A DNA stretch of 48,577 bases from an uncultured Pelosinus sp. Lineage in GTDB: Bacteria; Bacillota; Negativicutes; Sporomusales; Acetonemataceae. The position numbers and the translations under genes are program-made. The notes below the pieces were generated by a model that saw only the letters and a program-made list of their open reading frames with translations, searched no databases and had not been told where the DNA came from. The stretch lies in assembly GCA_900542835.1 (NCBI GenBank), contig UQPB01000025.1, positions 1-48,577 on the forward strand, given 5' to 3'. Below are positions 7,228 through 15,958 of this stretch, piece by piece (positions within the stretch are counted from its first letter, which is position 1; the number at the start of each line of letters is the position of its first letter).

Positions 7228-8733
7228 TTACAGCTCAGCGTCGGAAGCAAGTTTAGAGCGCTTTTTCTTAATCGCGCTGTACAATCCCGCCGCCAGAACG
7301 ATGAAACACAACGTGATCAGCGTGGCTGAAATCGGACGCTCCAACAAATAGAGCAATCCGGACTCAGAAGAGGCCAAAGTCTGAATTAAGGTAAACTCGA
7401 TATTCTTGCCCAGAATAAAGGATAGAATCAGCGCCGCGCTGGGCAGCTGCAGTTTTTTCATGAAGTAGCCGACAATGCCAAAAAAGATCAGCAGGCCGAC
7501 GTCCCAGAGACTGCGGTTAACACTGTAGACACCGGTCATGCAGATGATCAGGATCAGCGGAAACAGCAATTTGTAAGGTACCTGAGCCACTTTGGCCCAA
7601 AGCCGGGCCATTGGTAAATTCATGATCAGCAGTACGGTGTTGCCAATAAACATGCTGGCAATAACGGCCCAGATGAACTCGGGATTTTTTTGGTAAAGCA
7701 GCGGGCCGGGCGTAAGACCGTGCATAATGAAGGCACCGAGCAGAATAGCGACAGTAGGCGAGCTGGGAATGCCGAGCGTGAACAGGGGGATCAGCGCTGC
7801 GCCGGCATAGGCATTGTTGGCGGTTTCCGGACCGGCGACTCCCTCAATCGCGCCTTTGCCGAAGCGGGAGGGATCTTTGGCTACCTTTTTTTCCAGCGAG
7901 TAGGAGAGCAGTGCGGCGATGGAAGCGCTGGCGCCGGGAATCAGGCCCAGGATCATGCCGAGGCCGGTGCCGCGGCCGATTGCCGCCATTGCCGGCTTCC
8001 ACTCCTCCCGCGGCGGAATCAGGCCGCTGATTTTGGCCGGTTTATCAATATCCATGTTGTTTTCGGCGTTTAGCAGAATCTCGGAAATGCCGAACAGGCC
8101 CATGGCGAGGACGACAAAATCAACGCCATCCAGCAAATCTAACTGGTTGAATAGAAACCTGTCGGCGCCTGAGCCCGGATCCTGGCCGATTAACGCCAGA
8201 ATTAAGCCGATGATAGCGGCAATCAGGCCTTTAACCACCGATTTTCCCATGAGACCGACCAGCAGCAGCAGTCCGAACAGCATCAGACTGAAGAATTCAG
8301 GCGCGCCAAATTTGAGGGCGATTGCCGCCAGTGCCGGACCTAAGAAGGTCAGTGACAAAACGGCGACAATGCCGCCGATGAACGAGCCGATGGCCGCTAC
8401 CCCCAGCGCGCTGCCGGCCCGCCCCTGCTTGGCCATCTGGTACCCGTCGAGACAGGTAATGACGGAGGCGCTTTCGCCAGGGGTATTGATCAGAACGGAG
8501 GTGATTGTGCCGCCGTACATCGCGCCGTAGAAAATGCCGGACAGCATAATCACCGCTGGAATCGGATCCATGCCAAAGGTCAGCGGGATCAGCATGGCGG
8601 TGCCGGCTACCGGTCCCAGTCCGGGCAATACACCGACAAACATGCCGACAGAAACGCCGGCAAGGCAGAAGAGCAGGTTGGAAACGCTGAGAGCGGTACC
8701 GAACCCGTTAAGCAGGGCCCAAAGTTGTTCCAT
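7228..8733 (-). CDS. tctA: Tripartite tricarboxylate transporter large membrane subunit TctA
   Basis: At 501 residues this matches the usual TctA length. It is highly hydrophobic, with about eleven or twelve predicted segments, and carries the family motif GVLPGLGP at residues 34-41 and the internal counterpart GLIPGASAS in the second half, which reflects the inverted duplication of the family. It forms the ion-coupled channel with TctB and receives substrate from TctC. An AAGGAG site precedes the ATG, and the tctB stop lies 14 bases upstream, so translation is probably coupled. Confidence 0.95.
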   Translation of the reverse strand: MEQLWALLNGFGTALSVSNLLFCLAGVSVGMFVGVLPGLGPVAGTAMLIPLTFGMDPIPAVIMLSGIFYGAMYGGTITSVLINTPGESASVITCLDGYQMAKQGRAGSALGVAAIGSFIGGIVAVLSLTFLGPALAAIALKFGAPEFFSLMLFGLLLLVGLMGKSVVKGLIAAIIGLILALIGQDPGSGADRFLFNQLDLLDGVDFVVLAMGLFGISEILLNAENNMDIDKPAKISGLIPPREEWKPAMAAIGRGTGLGMILGLIPGASASIAALLSYSLEKKVAKDPSRFGKGAIEGVAGPETANNAYAGAALIPLFTLGIPSSPTVAILLGAFIMHGLTPGPLLYQKNPEFIWAVIASMFIGNTVLLIMNLPMARLWAKVAQVPYKLLFPLILIICMTGVYSVNRSLWDVGLLIFFGIVGYFMKKLQLPSAALILSFILGKNIEFTLIQTLASSESGLLYLLERPISATLITLCFIVLAAGLYSAIKKKRSKLASDAEL

Positions 8734-8747
8734 TGTGCATCAGCTCC

Positions 8748-9188
8748 TTACATTCCCCAGCCAGGAAGTTGAATTTCCAGTAATACGGAAAACAGGACAT
8801 ACAGCAGCAGTGACATGCCTACCGCAATCGCCAGGCTGACCTGCCAGCGGTAAGACTTGTACAACAGGGGAAACAGGAACAGGATGCTGGCGGGGATAAA
8901 CCCGGCCAACGGCAGCAGGATCAGGTAGAGAATCATCGTGATCAATATGAACAGAATATTTTTTCGTCCCTGGCTTCCAGGCATGGTTTCGGCGGAATCC
9001 TGTCCCCGCCAGGCTTCGTAGATATACACCAATGACAATATGATTAGTATTCCCGACAGCCAAAGCGGGAAGAAGCCGGGGCCGGGGCCGAGGTCGCCTT
9101 TGTAAGGATACTGCAGCGAGTAGCCAAAAAAGATGAGGGCAAACAGGAGGACGCCAACGCCGCCTCCGATTCCGACACGTGTTTTCAT
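8748..9188 (-). CDS. tctB: Tripartite tricarboxylate transporter small membrane subunit TctB
   Basis: The 146-residue protein has four hydrophobic segments (about residues 8-23, 42-58, 79-108 as a split pair, and 118-138). The short motif GPGPGFFPLW after the first segment is characteristic of TctB. It is the small integral subunit that associates with TctA. It sits between the UROD-like gene (24 bases upstream) and tctA in one operon. Confidence 0.9.
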   Translation of the reverse strand: MKTRVGIGGGVGVLLFALIFFGYSLQYPYKGDLGPGPGFFPLWLSGILIILSLVYIYEAWRGQDSAETMPGSQGRKNILFILITMILYLILLPLAGFIPASILFLFPLLYKSYRWQVSLAIAVGMSLLLYVLFSVLLEIQLPGWGM

Positions 9189-9212
9189 CAGTATTCACCT
9201 CCATGCGCAGTC

Positions 9213-10208
9213 TTATTTTACGGGTCCGGCGGCGGTAACAAGATCGCGGATATAGAATAAGGTCTGCCAATCAAACGGCGCGCGGATTACGCAGCCGGGA
9301 GCCAGCAGCAGCCGTTTACCGCCGGTAATTTTGATCATATCGGCGGCTTCTTCCGCCAGCTCCGTCAGTTTACCGTCAGTGATGTGGAACCGCTGCAGAC
9401 CGCCGACAATGCATTTGTCGGTGGCTGCCAGAAAATCCGCGACCGTGGGAGCGGTTTCGCCGACATGCCAGCTGATCCCCTGAACCGGATACTGTTTCAG
9501 CAGCGGAAACATGATATTGTTGCCATGGATATGCATGACATGCAGCCAGCCTGACTGCTGCAGCGGCTGCAGCACGGCCAGGTCGTAGGGAACGCCGAAT
9601 TCGGCGTAGTCGGCTTCGCTGACGGCGTCGTAGCAGGACATCTGACTGGCAAAATAAACACCGGCGCAGCCCAGCTCCATTGCTTGCTGCGCAAATCGCA
9701 GCGTGCTTTCGGCAATCACTTCCAGCCCCGCCTTCACCAGCTCCGGATCGGTCCGCATGTGCGCGACCACCTTGGAGCCGGAAAGCTTTTGGGCGGTTGT
9801 CAGCGGCGAAAATACCGTGGCCAGAACCGGCGCTTCGCCGTTGAGCGATGCCAGCAGCCGGCGCAGGGAACGCAATTCCCGGCCTAAAGCGCCCTGAGTA
9901 ACATCGAGGGGCTGCAGGCGGGCCCAGTCGCCGGGCTCATTGACGCCAAAGCGAGTGACCTTGGCCACGCCGCCGTTGGCAATTTCACTGTAGTCGCAGA
10001 CACAACCCCAGTCTTCAATCGAAAACATGCCGTTTGACATGTTTTTGACAAAATCGAGATTCAGCTTGCGATAAAAATCATAAGTAGTATCCGCCAGCTT
10101 GTCCGCATCCAGGTCGATACCGGGAAAATGCGTCCATAGGCTGTAAGGAATCCGGTCTGTGGCTTCGCCGGACAGTGCCAGGCGCAGTCTTTCTGTTTTA
10201 GTTAGCAT
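9213..10208 (-). CDS. Uroporphyrinogen decarboxylase (URO-D) superfamily protein, methyltransferase-like
   Basis: The 331-residue protein has the URO-D fold signature, starting with ALSGEATDRIPYSLW at residues 11-25. It is probably not the heme enzyme HemE: it lacks clear HemE active-site context and sits in a catabolic operon. In the MtaA/MtbA/CmuA methyltransferase branch a HxCG motif and a late Cys bind zinc that activates a thiol. Here the corresponding places read HIHG (His226, His228) and APGC (Cys306), so a His/His/Cys site is possible. Its start overlaps the stop of the UPF0597 gene by 11 bases, with AGGAGG eight bases upstream, which argues for a joint role. No corrinoid protein is encoded nearby. 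A thiol or methyl transfer step in substrate breakdown is inference. Confidence 0.75.
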   Translation of the reverse strand: MLTKTERLRLALSGEATDRIPYSLWTHFPGIDLDADKLADTTYDFYRKLNLDFVKNMSNGMFSIEDWGCVCDYSEIANGGVAKVTRFGVNEPGDWARLQPLDVTQGALGRELRSLRRLLASLNGEAPVLATVFSPLTTAQKLSGSKVVAHMRTDPELVKAGLEVIAESTLRFAQQAMELGCAGVYFASQMSCYDAVSEADYAEFGVPYDLAVLQPLQQSGWLHVMHIHGNNIMFPLLKQYPVQGISWHVGETAPTVADFLAATDKCIVGGLQRFHITDGKLTELAEEAADMIKITGGKRLLLAPGCVIRAPFDWQTLFYIRDLVTAAGPVK

Positions 10209-11508
10209 CTGTTTTCTCCTCCTGGTTATTTGTCAGCATGACGTTAAGAATGATTTTATCCGTTTCCAGCATGCCGGGATTGCTGACCTTGCCCAGATTT
10301 TCAACCGTGCGTTCCACCGTGTCGGCAATAATGCCATTGTCGCTGGGGACAACCACCTGGCGCAAAGCGAGCAGGGCGCTTTCCACGGCGGTTGCCGCGG
10401 CGGTAGAAAGCTTTAGCGCGCAGCCGACCTTGCCGCCGTCGCAGATCATGCCGGTCAGATTGGCAATCACATTCTTCATCGACGCCTCGATGGCCGGGAT
10501 ATCACCATCCAGCAGCCAGGCGATAGCCGCGGTGGCGCCGGTCGCCGCCGCCACCGCGCAGCCGCATAGGGCGGAAAGATTGCCGGTGTGAATTTTGATA
10601 TAGATTGTCACCAGGTGGCTGAGGGCAAGCGCTCTGGCCAGCCGCTCGCGGGGAGCGTTGACCTGTCTGGCGACCGCGTACACCGGCAGGATAACGGTGA
10701 TTCCGTGGTTGCCGCTGCCGGCGCTGCTCATGATTTGGATATTTTCACCCGACATGCGGGCATCGGCGGCGGCGGCGGTCAGCTTCTTAGCGGCAATGAC
10801 GACATCCTCCGCCAGCAGGCCGGTTTTGACCATCTCATCATAAGAGGCGCCGATGCCCATGCCCAGTTTGCCGGCAATACCGGCTTCCGCCGCCGCCAGA
10901 TTCATTGATACGCCATCAAGCAGAAAGTCGATCTGGTCGGCGGGGAGGGCTTCGACTGCCCGGACCAGATCGGCAATGCGGATATCACCGCGCAGAATCA
11001 GCCGGCTGTCGGGTTTATCCTGGGCGGAAGCCTGACGGCGATCCAACAGATTTCTGCCGTCAGCCTCAATCAGGACAACATTGGTATGGCTGCCCTCAAT
11101 GACAACCCGCGCCTGGCCGGCCTGCGCCGTCATCCGCAAATCAATCCACAGGCCGGCTTTGCTTTCGTCAACGCTGACCGACACCGCGTTTCGCCGCAGC
11201 AAAGCATTAGCCTGCTTCAGTTCGGCGGCGGTGACCCCCTCCAGCACCGACAGCTGCCGCTGCGGCTGCTTTTTTAACGCGCCCAGCGCGGCCGCGATGT
11301 GGAGCCCGGTTTGGCCTGTGCCGGGGATGCCTACGGCAACGCCGTTCTTATAGATATTGGAGTTGACGGATACCCGGATCTGCTCCGGCTCAGCTTGCAA
11401 CGCCTCGGCCGCGTAAGCAGCAGCCAGCGCGACTGCTCCCGGTTCTGTGCAGCCTGTTGCCGGCAGTACCTCATCTTTCAGCAATGCAATCAGCAATTGA
11501 TCATTCAC
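10198..11508 (-). CDS. UPF0597 / L-cysteine desulfidase family enzyme
   Basis: The 436-residue protein belongs to the UPF0597 (YhaM/CyuA-like) family, related to the serine dehydratase alpha domain. The hallmark PATGCTEPGAVAL is at residues 17-29, followed by MSSAGSGNHGI, and the Cys residues at 20, 315, 317, 356 and 363 include the expected [4Fe-4S] ligands. Characterised members split L-cysteine into pyruvate, ammonia and sulfide. The start is a GTG at 11508, nine bases after AGGAGG, and a sigma-54 promoter is 40 bases upstream. It is first in a five-gene operon with a UROD-like protein and TctBAC. The exact substrate, cysteine or a related thiol or beta-substituted amino acid, is not decided by the sequence. 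Confidence 0.85.
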   Translation of the reverse strand: MNDQLLIALLKDEVLPATGCTEPGAVALAAAYAAEALQAEPEQIRVSVNSNIYKNGVAVGIPGTGQTGLHIAAALGALKKQPQRQLSVLEGVTAAELKQANALLRRNAVSVSVDESKAGLWIDLRMTAQAGQARVVIEGSHTNVVLIEADGRNLLDRRQASAQDKPDSRLILRGDIRIADLVRAVEALPADQIDFLLDGVSMNLAAAEAGIAGKLGMGIGASYDEMVKTGLLAEDVVIAAKKLTAAAADARMSGENIQIMSSAGSGNHGITVILPVYAVARQVNAPRERLARALALSHLVTIYIKIHTGNLSALCGCAVAAATGATAAIAWLLDGDIPAIEASMKNVIANLTGMICDGGKVGCALKLSTAAATAVESALLALRQVVVPSDNGIIADTVERTVENLGKVSNPGMLETDKIILNVMLTNNQEEKTDAN

Positions 11509-11547
11509 GTTTATATTCCTCCTGTTATTCCTGCTGGCTGACAGTAA

Positions 11548-11563
11548 TGCAACTTTCATGCCA
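11548..11563 (-). promoter_or_regulatory. Sigma-54 (-24/-12) promoter
   Basis: The minus strand reads TGGCATGAAAGTTGCA, matching TGGCAC-N5-TTGCA at all but one position, with the required ten bases between GG and GC. Transcription would start near 11537, about 29 bases before the GTG of the UPF0597 gene. A sigma-54 activator gene is immediately upstream. Confidence 0.85.
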
Positions 11564-11590
11564 GGTCAGGCAATCAGGAGGCAATTCGCT

Positions 11591-11768
11591 GATAAATCGG
11601 TTTTTCGGGCTTTTGCCGCCGCGAAAGCAGGCGGATTGCCCGGCCGGCATGCTTAAAAACCGTTGAATCGTGAACAGAAACAGCGAACCGGAAGAGCGAA
11701 AAATACAAAAAGATAAACAAACGATAAATTTATCACCGATTTATCGCCCGTTTATCAACACTGATAAA
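11591..11768. promoter_or_regulatory. Cluster of GATAAA/TTTATC motifs, probable enhancer for the sigma-54 activator
   Basis: GATAAA or its complement occurs at 11591, 11712, 11723 (as the palindrome GATAAATTTATC, 11723-11734), 11751 and 11763, with a variant GATTTATC at 11738-11745. Most lie 150-220 bases upstream of the -24/-12 promoter, the usual range for enhancer sites. The region is AT-rich and holds no gene. Confidence 0.55.
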
Positions 11769-11802
11769 CATATCCGTATTTTAATACGAAACGTTACAAT
11801 CT

Positions 11803-13551
11803 TCAACTCTCAATCTGATATTTACGGATTTTCCTGTATAATGTGGCTAAGCCGACCCCCAGTGTTTTAGCCACTTGTTTTTTCCCCTCGACACTGCGGC
11901 CGTGGGAATCGAGCAAGGCAATGATCGCCTGCTTCTCTCCGGCATCAGTGTCTGCCGGCGGCGGCAAATCCGGCCCGGCCTGCGTTACCCTTGCCGGCAG
12001 CTCGGTCGTATCGATTAACCGGCCGGAGGCTCTGATCACGGCGCATTCAATGCTGTTCTCCAGCTCGCGAATATTGCCTGGCCAGTGGTAGTGCTGCAGT
12101 GCGTCGATTGCTGCCGCTGAAAAGCCTGTAGCTTTGCTGGCGTAGGTCTGGGCATGCTTTTTCAGACAATGCTCCGCCAGCAGCGGAATATCGGGGCGGC
12201 GCTTGCGCAGCGGCGGCAGCAACAGCGGATAGACATTCAGGCGATAATACAGATCCTCGCGAAAGCGGCCTTCTTTGGTTAGCTGCTCCAGATTGCGGTT
12301 GGTCGCGGCAATAATCCGGACGTTAACCGGCAGCGGCTGAATGCCGCCGACGCGTTCGACCCGCTTTTCCTGCAGAACCCGCAGCATTTTCGCCTGTAAT
12401 GAAAGCGGCATATCGCCGATTTCATCGAGAAAGATTGTGCCCTTGTCTGCCAGTTGAAATTTGCCGGGCTTGCCGCCTTTTCTGGCGCCGGTAAATGACC
12501 CTTCCTCATAGCCAAACAATTCGCTTTCCAATAGGTTTTCCGGAATGGCGGCACAGTTGACGGCGATAAACGGCTGGTCGCCGCGGTCGCTTTCGCTGTG
12601 GATCGCCTGCGCGAATATCTCCTTGCCTGTGCCGCTTTCACCGGTCAGCAGCACGGTGGAAACTGTGGCGGCGGCGCGGCGGGCCTCTTCCTTCAGCGAC
12701 AGCATTGACGGGCAGTTGCCGATGATCTGATCGAACGAGATTTTCGGCGGCGGTGCCGGCATATCCCGCCAATCGTAGAAGGAGCGGAAACTGGCGACTA
12801 CGCCGCAGATCGAACCGTCGCTGCGCATCGGCGTGGCATTGAACAGGTAATGATGATGCTTGCCTTTAAGCCAAACGCTGACTTCGCGGTCGCGAAAGCC
12901 GACGCCGCTGCGCAGCGCTTCCGGCAGCGGCGTACCGGGCAGCACTTCACCGAGCGCCAGTCCGATCACTTGCGCGGCCTTGACTCCCAGCAGCTTTTCG
13001 GCGGCATAATTGATGCTGATAATCGTCGCAGTATGATCAATTGCCAGCACGCCTTCGGCAATAAAGTTCAGCACGGTTTCCAACTGGTTCTTTACCAGCA
13101 GCAGGCGGGAGCGGCTGGCTTCCTCAACCGCTTTGGCGGCGATCAGCTCGGCCATTTTGCGGGTAAATGTCAGCAGCCGCTCATTGGTATTGCGCAGTTC
13201 CGACTGGCGTTCAGGCGAAAAAGCGACAAGGCCGATAACGCCGATGACATCGGTGCCGGTCATGATCGGACAGCAGAGCTGGGCCAGCTCCTTGCATTCG
13301 GCCCGGTGCTCACAGGTATGGCAGTCGTCAAAGCTTGGCACATCATTGACAATATACTCGCGGCCATTGCGGAGGACCTTTTGATAGATCGACCGGCCGG
13401 CAATTTTACGGCCAATAGTTGCCTGATGCAGCCCGGTGCCGGCGATGCGTTCCAAATTCGAGTCGACAATCGTGACTTCCATGCCCAGCACACTGGAGAT
13501 TGCCTCTGCCATCTGCTGGGCGGTGGCCTGAATTTGCTGCAAATGCGACAT
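11803..13551 (-). CDS. Sigma-54-dependent enhancer-binding transcriptional activator
   Basis: The 582-residue regulator has an N-terminal GAF-like sensor domain (about 10-140), a PAS domain (about 155-260), the AAA+ domain (about 275-505) and a Fis-type helix-turn-helix at the C-terminus. Walker A is GESGTGKE at 304-311, the sigma-54 contact loop is GSFTGA at 351-356 in place of the usual GAFTGA, and Walker B is GTIFLDE. The sensor domain holds Cys77, 80, 86, 93 and 94, spaced like a metal or Fe-S site. The ATG at 13551 has AGGAGG nearby; the longer frame lacks one. It is encoded directly upstream of the -24/-12 promoter at 11548-11563 and very likely activates that operon. Confidence 0.93.
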   Translation of the reverse strand: MSHLQQIQATAQQMAEAISSVLGMEVTIVDSNLERIAGTGLHQATIGRKIAGRSIYQKVLRNGREYIVNDVPSFDDCHTCEHRAECKELAQLCCPIMTGTDVIGVIGLVAFSPERQSELRNTNERLLTFTRKMAELIAAKAVEEASRSRLLLVKNQLETVLNFIAEGVLAIDHTATIISINYAAEKLLGVKAAQVIGLALGEVLPGTPLPEALRSGVGFRDREVSVWLKGKHHHYLFNATPMRSDGSICGVVASFRSFYDWRDMPAPPPKISFDQIIGNCPSMLSLKEEARRAAATVSTVLLTGESGTGKEIFAQAIHSESDRGDQPFIAVNCAAIPENLLESELFGYEEGSFTGARKGGKPGKFQLADKGTIFLDEIGDMPLSLQAKMLRVLQEKRVERVGGIQPLPVNVRIIAATNRNLEQLTKEGRFREDLYYRLNVYPLLLPPLRKRRPDIPLLAEHCLKKHAQTYASKATGFSAAAIDALQHYHWPGNIRELENSIECAVIRASGRLIDTTELPARVTQAGPDLPPPADTDAGEKQAIIALLDSHGRSVEGKKQVAKTLGVGLATLYRKIRKYQIES

Positions 13552-13757
13552 GAAGCGCCTCCTGTTACTGTTGATTTCGGTTTTGCAGGGGAGCCGGGTC
13601 CGGCCTCCTGCCGGAATAAAACAAAGGAGCTGGCGCTGTATCAACCCTGAAAACAGAAATTGCTGACGGTCAAATTCCGCCAGCATCTTCCTGCCTCAGT
13701 GTTGACGCAGCACTGGCGCATGCCGCCAGCCTCTTTGCTGCCTCGTGGTATGACTAC

Positions 13758-14138
13758 TTATTTGCAGACGGCAATGGCTTCGATCTCTACCAGAGCGTCT
13801 TTCGGCAAACGGGCAACTTCGAAGCAGGCCCGCGCCGGGCAGTCTTGTTTAAAGTATTCGGCGTAGACGCCGTTGAGGGTGGCGAAATCATTCATGTCTT
13901 TCATCAATACGGTGGTTTTGACAACATCTTCGAGCGTGCAGCCCGCTTCCAGCAGGATTGCTTTTACGTTTTCCAGCGACTGCCGGGTTTGGCCGGCAAT
14001 GCCGCCTTCGGCAAATTGGCCCGTTGCCGGAACCACCGGGATTTGGCCGGAAACAAAGACAAAGCCATTGGCTTTAATTGCCTGTGAATAGGGGCCGATT
14101 GCTCCGGGAGCATTTTGAGTTGCGATAACTTGTTTCAT
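13758..14138 (-). CDS. ridA: RidA family enamine/imine deaminase
   Basis: The 126-residue protein is full length for RidA (YjgF/YER057c/UK114). It has the start IATQNAPGAIGPYSQA, the middle VSGQIP, and the C-terminal PARACFEVARLPKDALVEIEAIA, whose first Arg binds the substrate carboxylate in the deaminase branch. RidA hydrolyses 2-aminoacrylate and related enamines, which are released by PLP beta-lyases. The gene lies 16 bases after a MalY/PatB C-S lyase in the same operon, which explains its presence: it clears the reactive product of the lyase. Confidence 0.95.
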   Translation of the reverse strand: MKQVIATQNAPGAIGPYSQAIKANGFVFVSGQIPVVPATGQFAEGGIAGQTRQSLENVKAILLEAGCTLEDVVKTTVLMKDMNDFATLNGVYAEYFKQDCPARACFEVARLPKDALVEIEAIAVCK

Positions 14139-14154
14139 GTTGAAAACTCCTCTT

Positions 14155-15321
14155 TTATAGTTGATTAACAGCGGCTTCTATCCGGTTCAGCGCTTCAACC
14201 AGCCGCGAACGCGGGCAGGCGATATTTAGCCGCATGAAACCGGCGCCGCCGGGTCCGAAGGTAGAGCCTTCGTTCATTGCTACTTTCGCCTTCGTCAAAA
14301 AGAAATCCTGCAACTGCTTGGGGGGGAGGTTTAAGTCCTTGCAATTTAGCCAGATTAGATAAGTTGCCTGGGTGGGAGTAACTTTAATGCGGGGGATTCG
14401 TTTGACGACAAACTGCTGCAGGTAGGCGAGATTGCCTTCCAGATATGCCAGCAATTGATCGGCGTAGTAATCGCACTCGTTGTAAGCCACTTCGATCGGC
14501 AATGTGCCGAATACCGTCCTGCCATAGGCTTTATTATCCTCTAACGGCCGGTAAAACAAATCGTGGATATGGCGATTGGGAATAACCACTGCGCCGGTGC
14601 GTACGCCGGCAATATTAAAGGTTTTGCTGGGATTGACGCAAACAACGCAATTGTCGGCGACCTCCGGCGACAAACTGCCAAAGGGGATGTGTTTGCTGCC
14701 TTTGTAGACGATGTCGGAATGAATCTCATCCGAAACAACAAAGACATGATGCTTTAAGCACAACGCGGCCATTTTTGTCAGCTCTTCGCGGGTAAAGCAC
14801 TTGCCGATTGGATTGTGAGGGCTGCATAAGAGAAACATAGTGGTCCGCTTGCGGCTGAGCAATTCCTCCAGATTGTCAAAATCAATTTCATAACTGCCGT
14901 CTGCTTTTGGGATCAGGTTGTTGCCCAGGATATGCCTGCCGTTGTGGGGGATGATGTCGTGAAACGGATGATAGGCCGGCATTTGGATGACGATATTGTC
15001 GCCAGGATTGGTAAAAGCCCGCATGGCGTAGACAATGGCCGGTATGACCGCAGGGGTATATTCGACCCAGTCAGGATCGATATTCCAGCCAAACCGCTTT
15101 TTCTGCCAGTTGGCAACCGACTGTTCAAATTTTTTCAAGTTGACGGGGTAGCCATAGATGCCGTGCTGGGCGCGTTTGACCAGGGCATCAATAACCGGCT
15201 GGGGGCATTTAAAATCGGTATCGGCGATCCACATGGGGACGACATCTTCACCATAGGTATCCCATTTTTTGCACTCTGTGCCGCGGCGGTCAATTAATTC
15301 ATCGAAGTCGTGTTTTAGCAT
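14155..15321 (-). CDS. MalY/PatB family PLP-dependent C-S beta-lyase / aminotransferase
   Basis: The 388-residue fold-type I PLP enzyme begins with FDELIDRRGTECKKWD and has WIADTDFKCPQPV, typical of the MalY/PatB (cystathionine beta-lyase-like) group. The Schiff-base lysine is in NPSKTFNIAG, preceded by SDEIHSDIVY, and the C-terminal Arg for the carboxylate is in GFMRLNIACPRS. Members cleave cystathionine, cystine or S-substituted cysteines to pyruvate, ammonia and a thiol. It is between DUF1847 and ridA in an operon headed by a DcuC-type carrier. The preferred thioether is not readable from sequence. Confidence 0.93.
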   Translation of the reverse strand: MLKHDFDELIDRRGTECKKWDTYGEDVVPMWIADTDFKCPQPVIDALVKRAQHGIYGYPVNLKKFEQSVANWQKKRFGWNIDPDWVEYTPAVIPAIVYAMRAFTNPGDNIVIQMPAYHPFHDIIPHNGRHILGNNLIPKADGSYEIDFDNLEELLSRKRTTMFLLCSPHNPIGKCFTREELTKMAALCLKHHVFVVSDEIHSDIVYKGSKHIPFGSLSPEVADNCVVCVNPSKTFNIAGVRTGAVVIPNRHIHDLFYRPLEDNKAYGRTVFGTLPIEVAYNECDYYADQLLAYLEGNLAYLQQFVVKRIPRIKVTPTQATYLIWLNCKDLNLPPKQLQDFFLTKAKVAMNEGSTFGPGGAGFMRLNIACPRSRLVEALNRIEAAVNQL

Positions 15322-15349
15322 GTTGCTTTCTCCTCCTTATTATACCTGT

Positions 15350-15943
15350 TTAGACTTGATCGGGCGGGTTAATGCCCAGCTTCCGGCGCCAGTAACGGGA
15401 GTAGACGGCCCCCAGCGGATTATGGGCCAGGACTCTGTCCTTGGCAACCAGACAGGAAACCGGTACTGTGCAGGCTCCGGTAAACAAGGCATCGTGCCCG
15501 ACACACAGCCCAACCGTAATACAGAAATCCACCTCTTTTTCGGTAAGTATTTTCGCCTGGGCCAATGGATTGCACATCGTCTCCCTTGTGTCTGGCTTAA
15601 TCTGTTCCAGGCCCAGCTGCGACTTGCTTACGCCGCAAACTTTACAGCAAACGGAATAGACCTCGAAGAATTTAGTCAGGTAGGCTTCGATCAGTTTCGC
15701 TTCCTGGTTTAAACCGATACAGAAGGCCATTCCCAGTTTCCGATACTTCATTGACTTGCAGAATTCCACCGTTTCCTCCAACCGGGTAAGGTTATTATAG
15801 AAACGGCCCTCGGTGCAGGCAGCGGCTTTCATGATTTCCAGACGTTCATCCTGGTAGCTGCCTGCAGCCGCCTCCGGCGTGATTCTGGTGCAGTTTTGCC
15901 CCTCTAGGTAACATTTGCGGTGCGTACATTTGGCGCATTTCAT
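15350..15943 (-). CDS. DUF1847 Cys-rich, probably metal-binding protein
   Basis: The 197-residue cytoplasmic protein has an N-terminal KCAKCTHRKCY cluster and many further Cys, including VCCKVCG, FCITVGLCVGHD and a late VPVSCLVAKDRVLAHNPLGA, the signature of DUF1847. Family function is unknown; the Cys content suggests zinc or an iron-sulfur cluster, perhaps for redox or sulfur handling. I use the second ATG (15943) because the AAGGAG site touches the first one and is nine bases from the second. It lies between the DcuC-like carrier and the C-S lyase, with gaps of 15 and 28 bases. Confidence 0.85.
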   Translation of the reverse strand: MKCAKCTHRKCYLEGQNCTRITPEAAAGSYQDERLEIMKAAACTEGRFYNNLTRLEETVEFCKSMKYRKLGMAFCIGLNQEAKLIEAYLTKFFEVYSVCCKVCGVSKSQLGLEQIKPDTRETMCNPLAQAKILTEKEVDFCITVGLCVGHDALFTGACTVPVSCLVAKDRVLAHNPLGAVYSRYWRRKLGINPPDQV

Positions 15944-15958
15944 TGACTGCATCTCCTT

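Noticed and set aside
9213..10208. HemE (uroporphyrinogen decarboxylase of heme synthesis)
   Set aside because: The context is catabolic, no other heme genes are near, and the HxH plus late Cys pattern fits the methyltransferase branch better.
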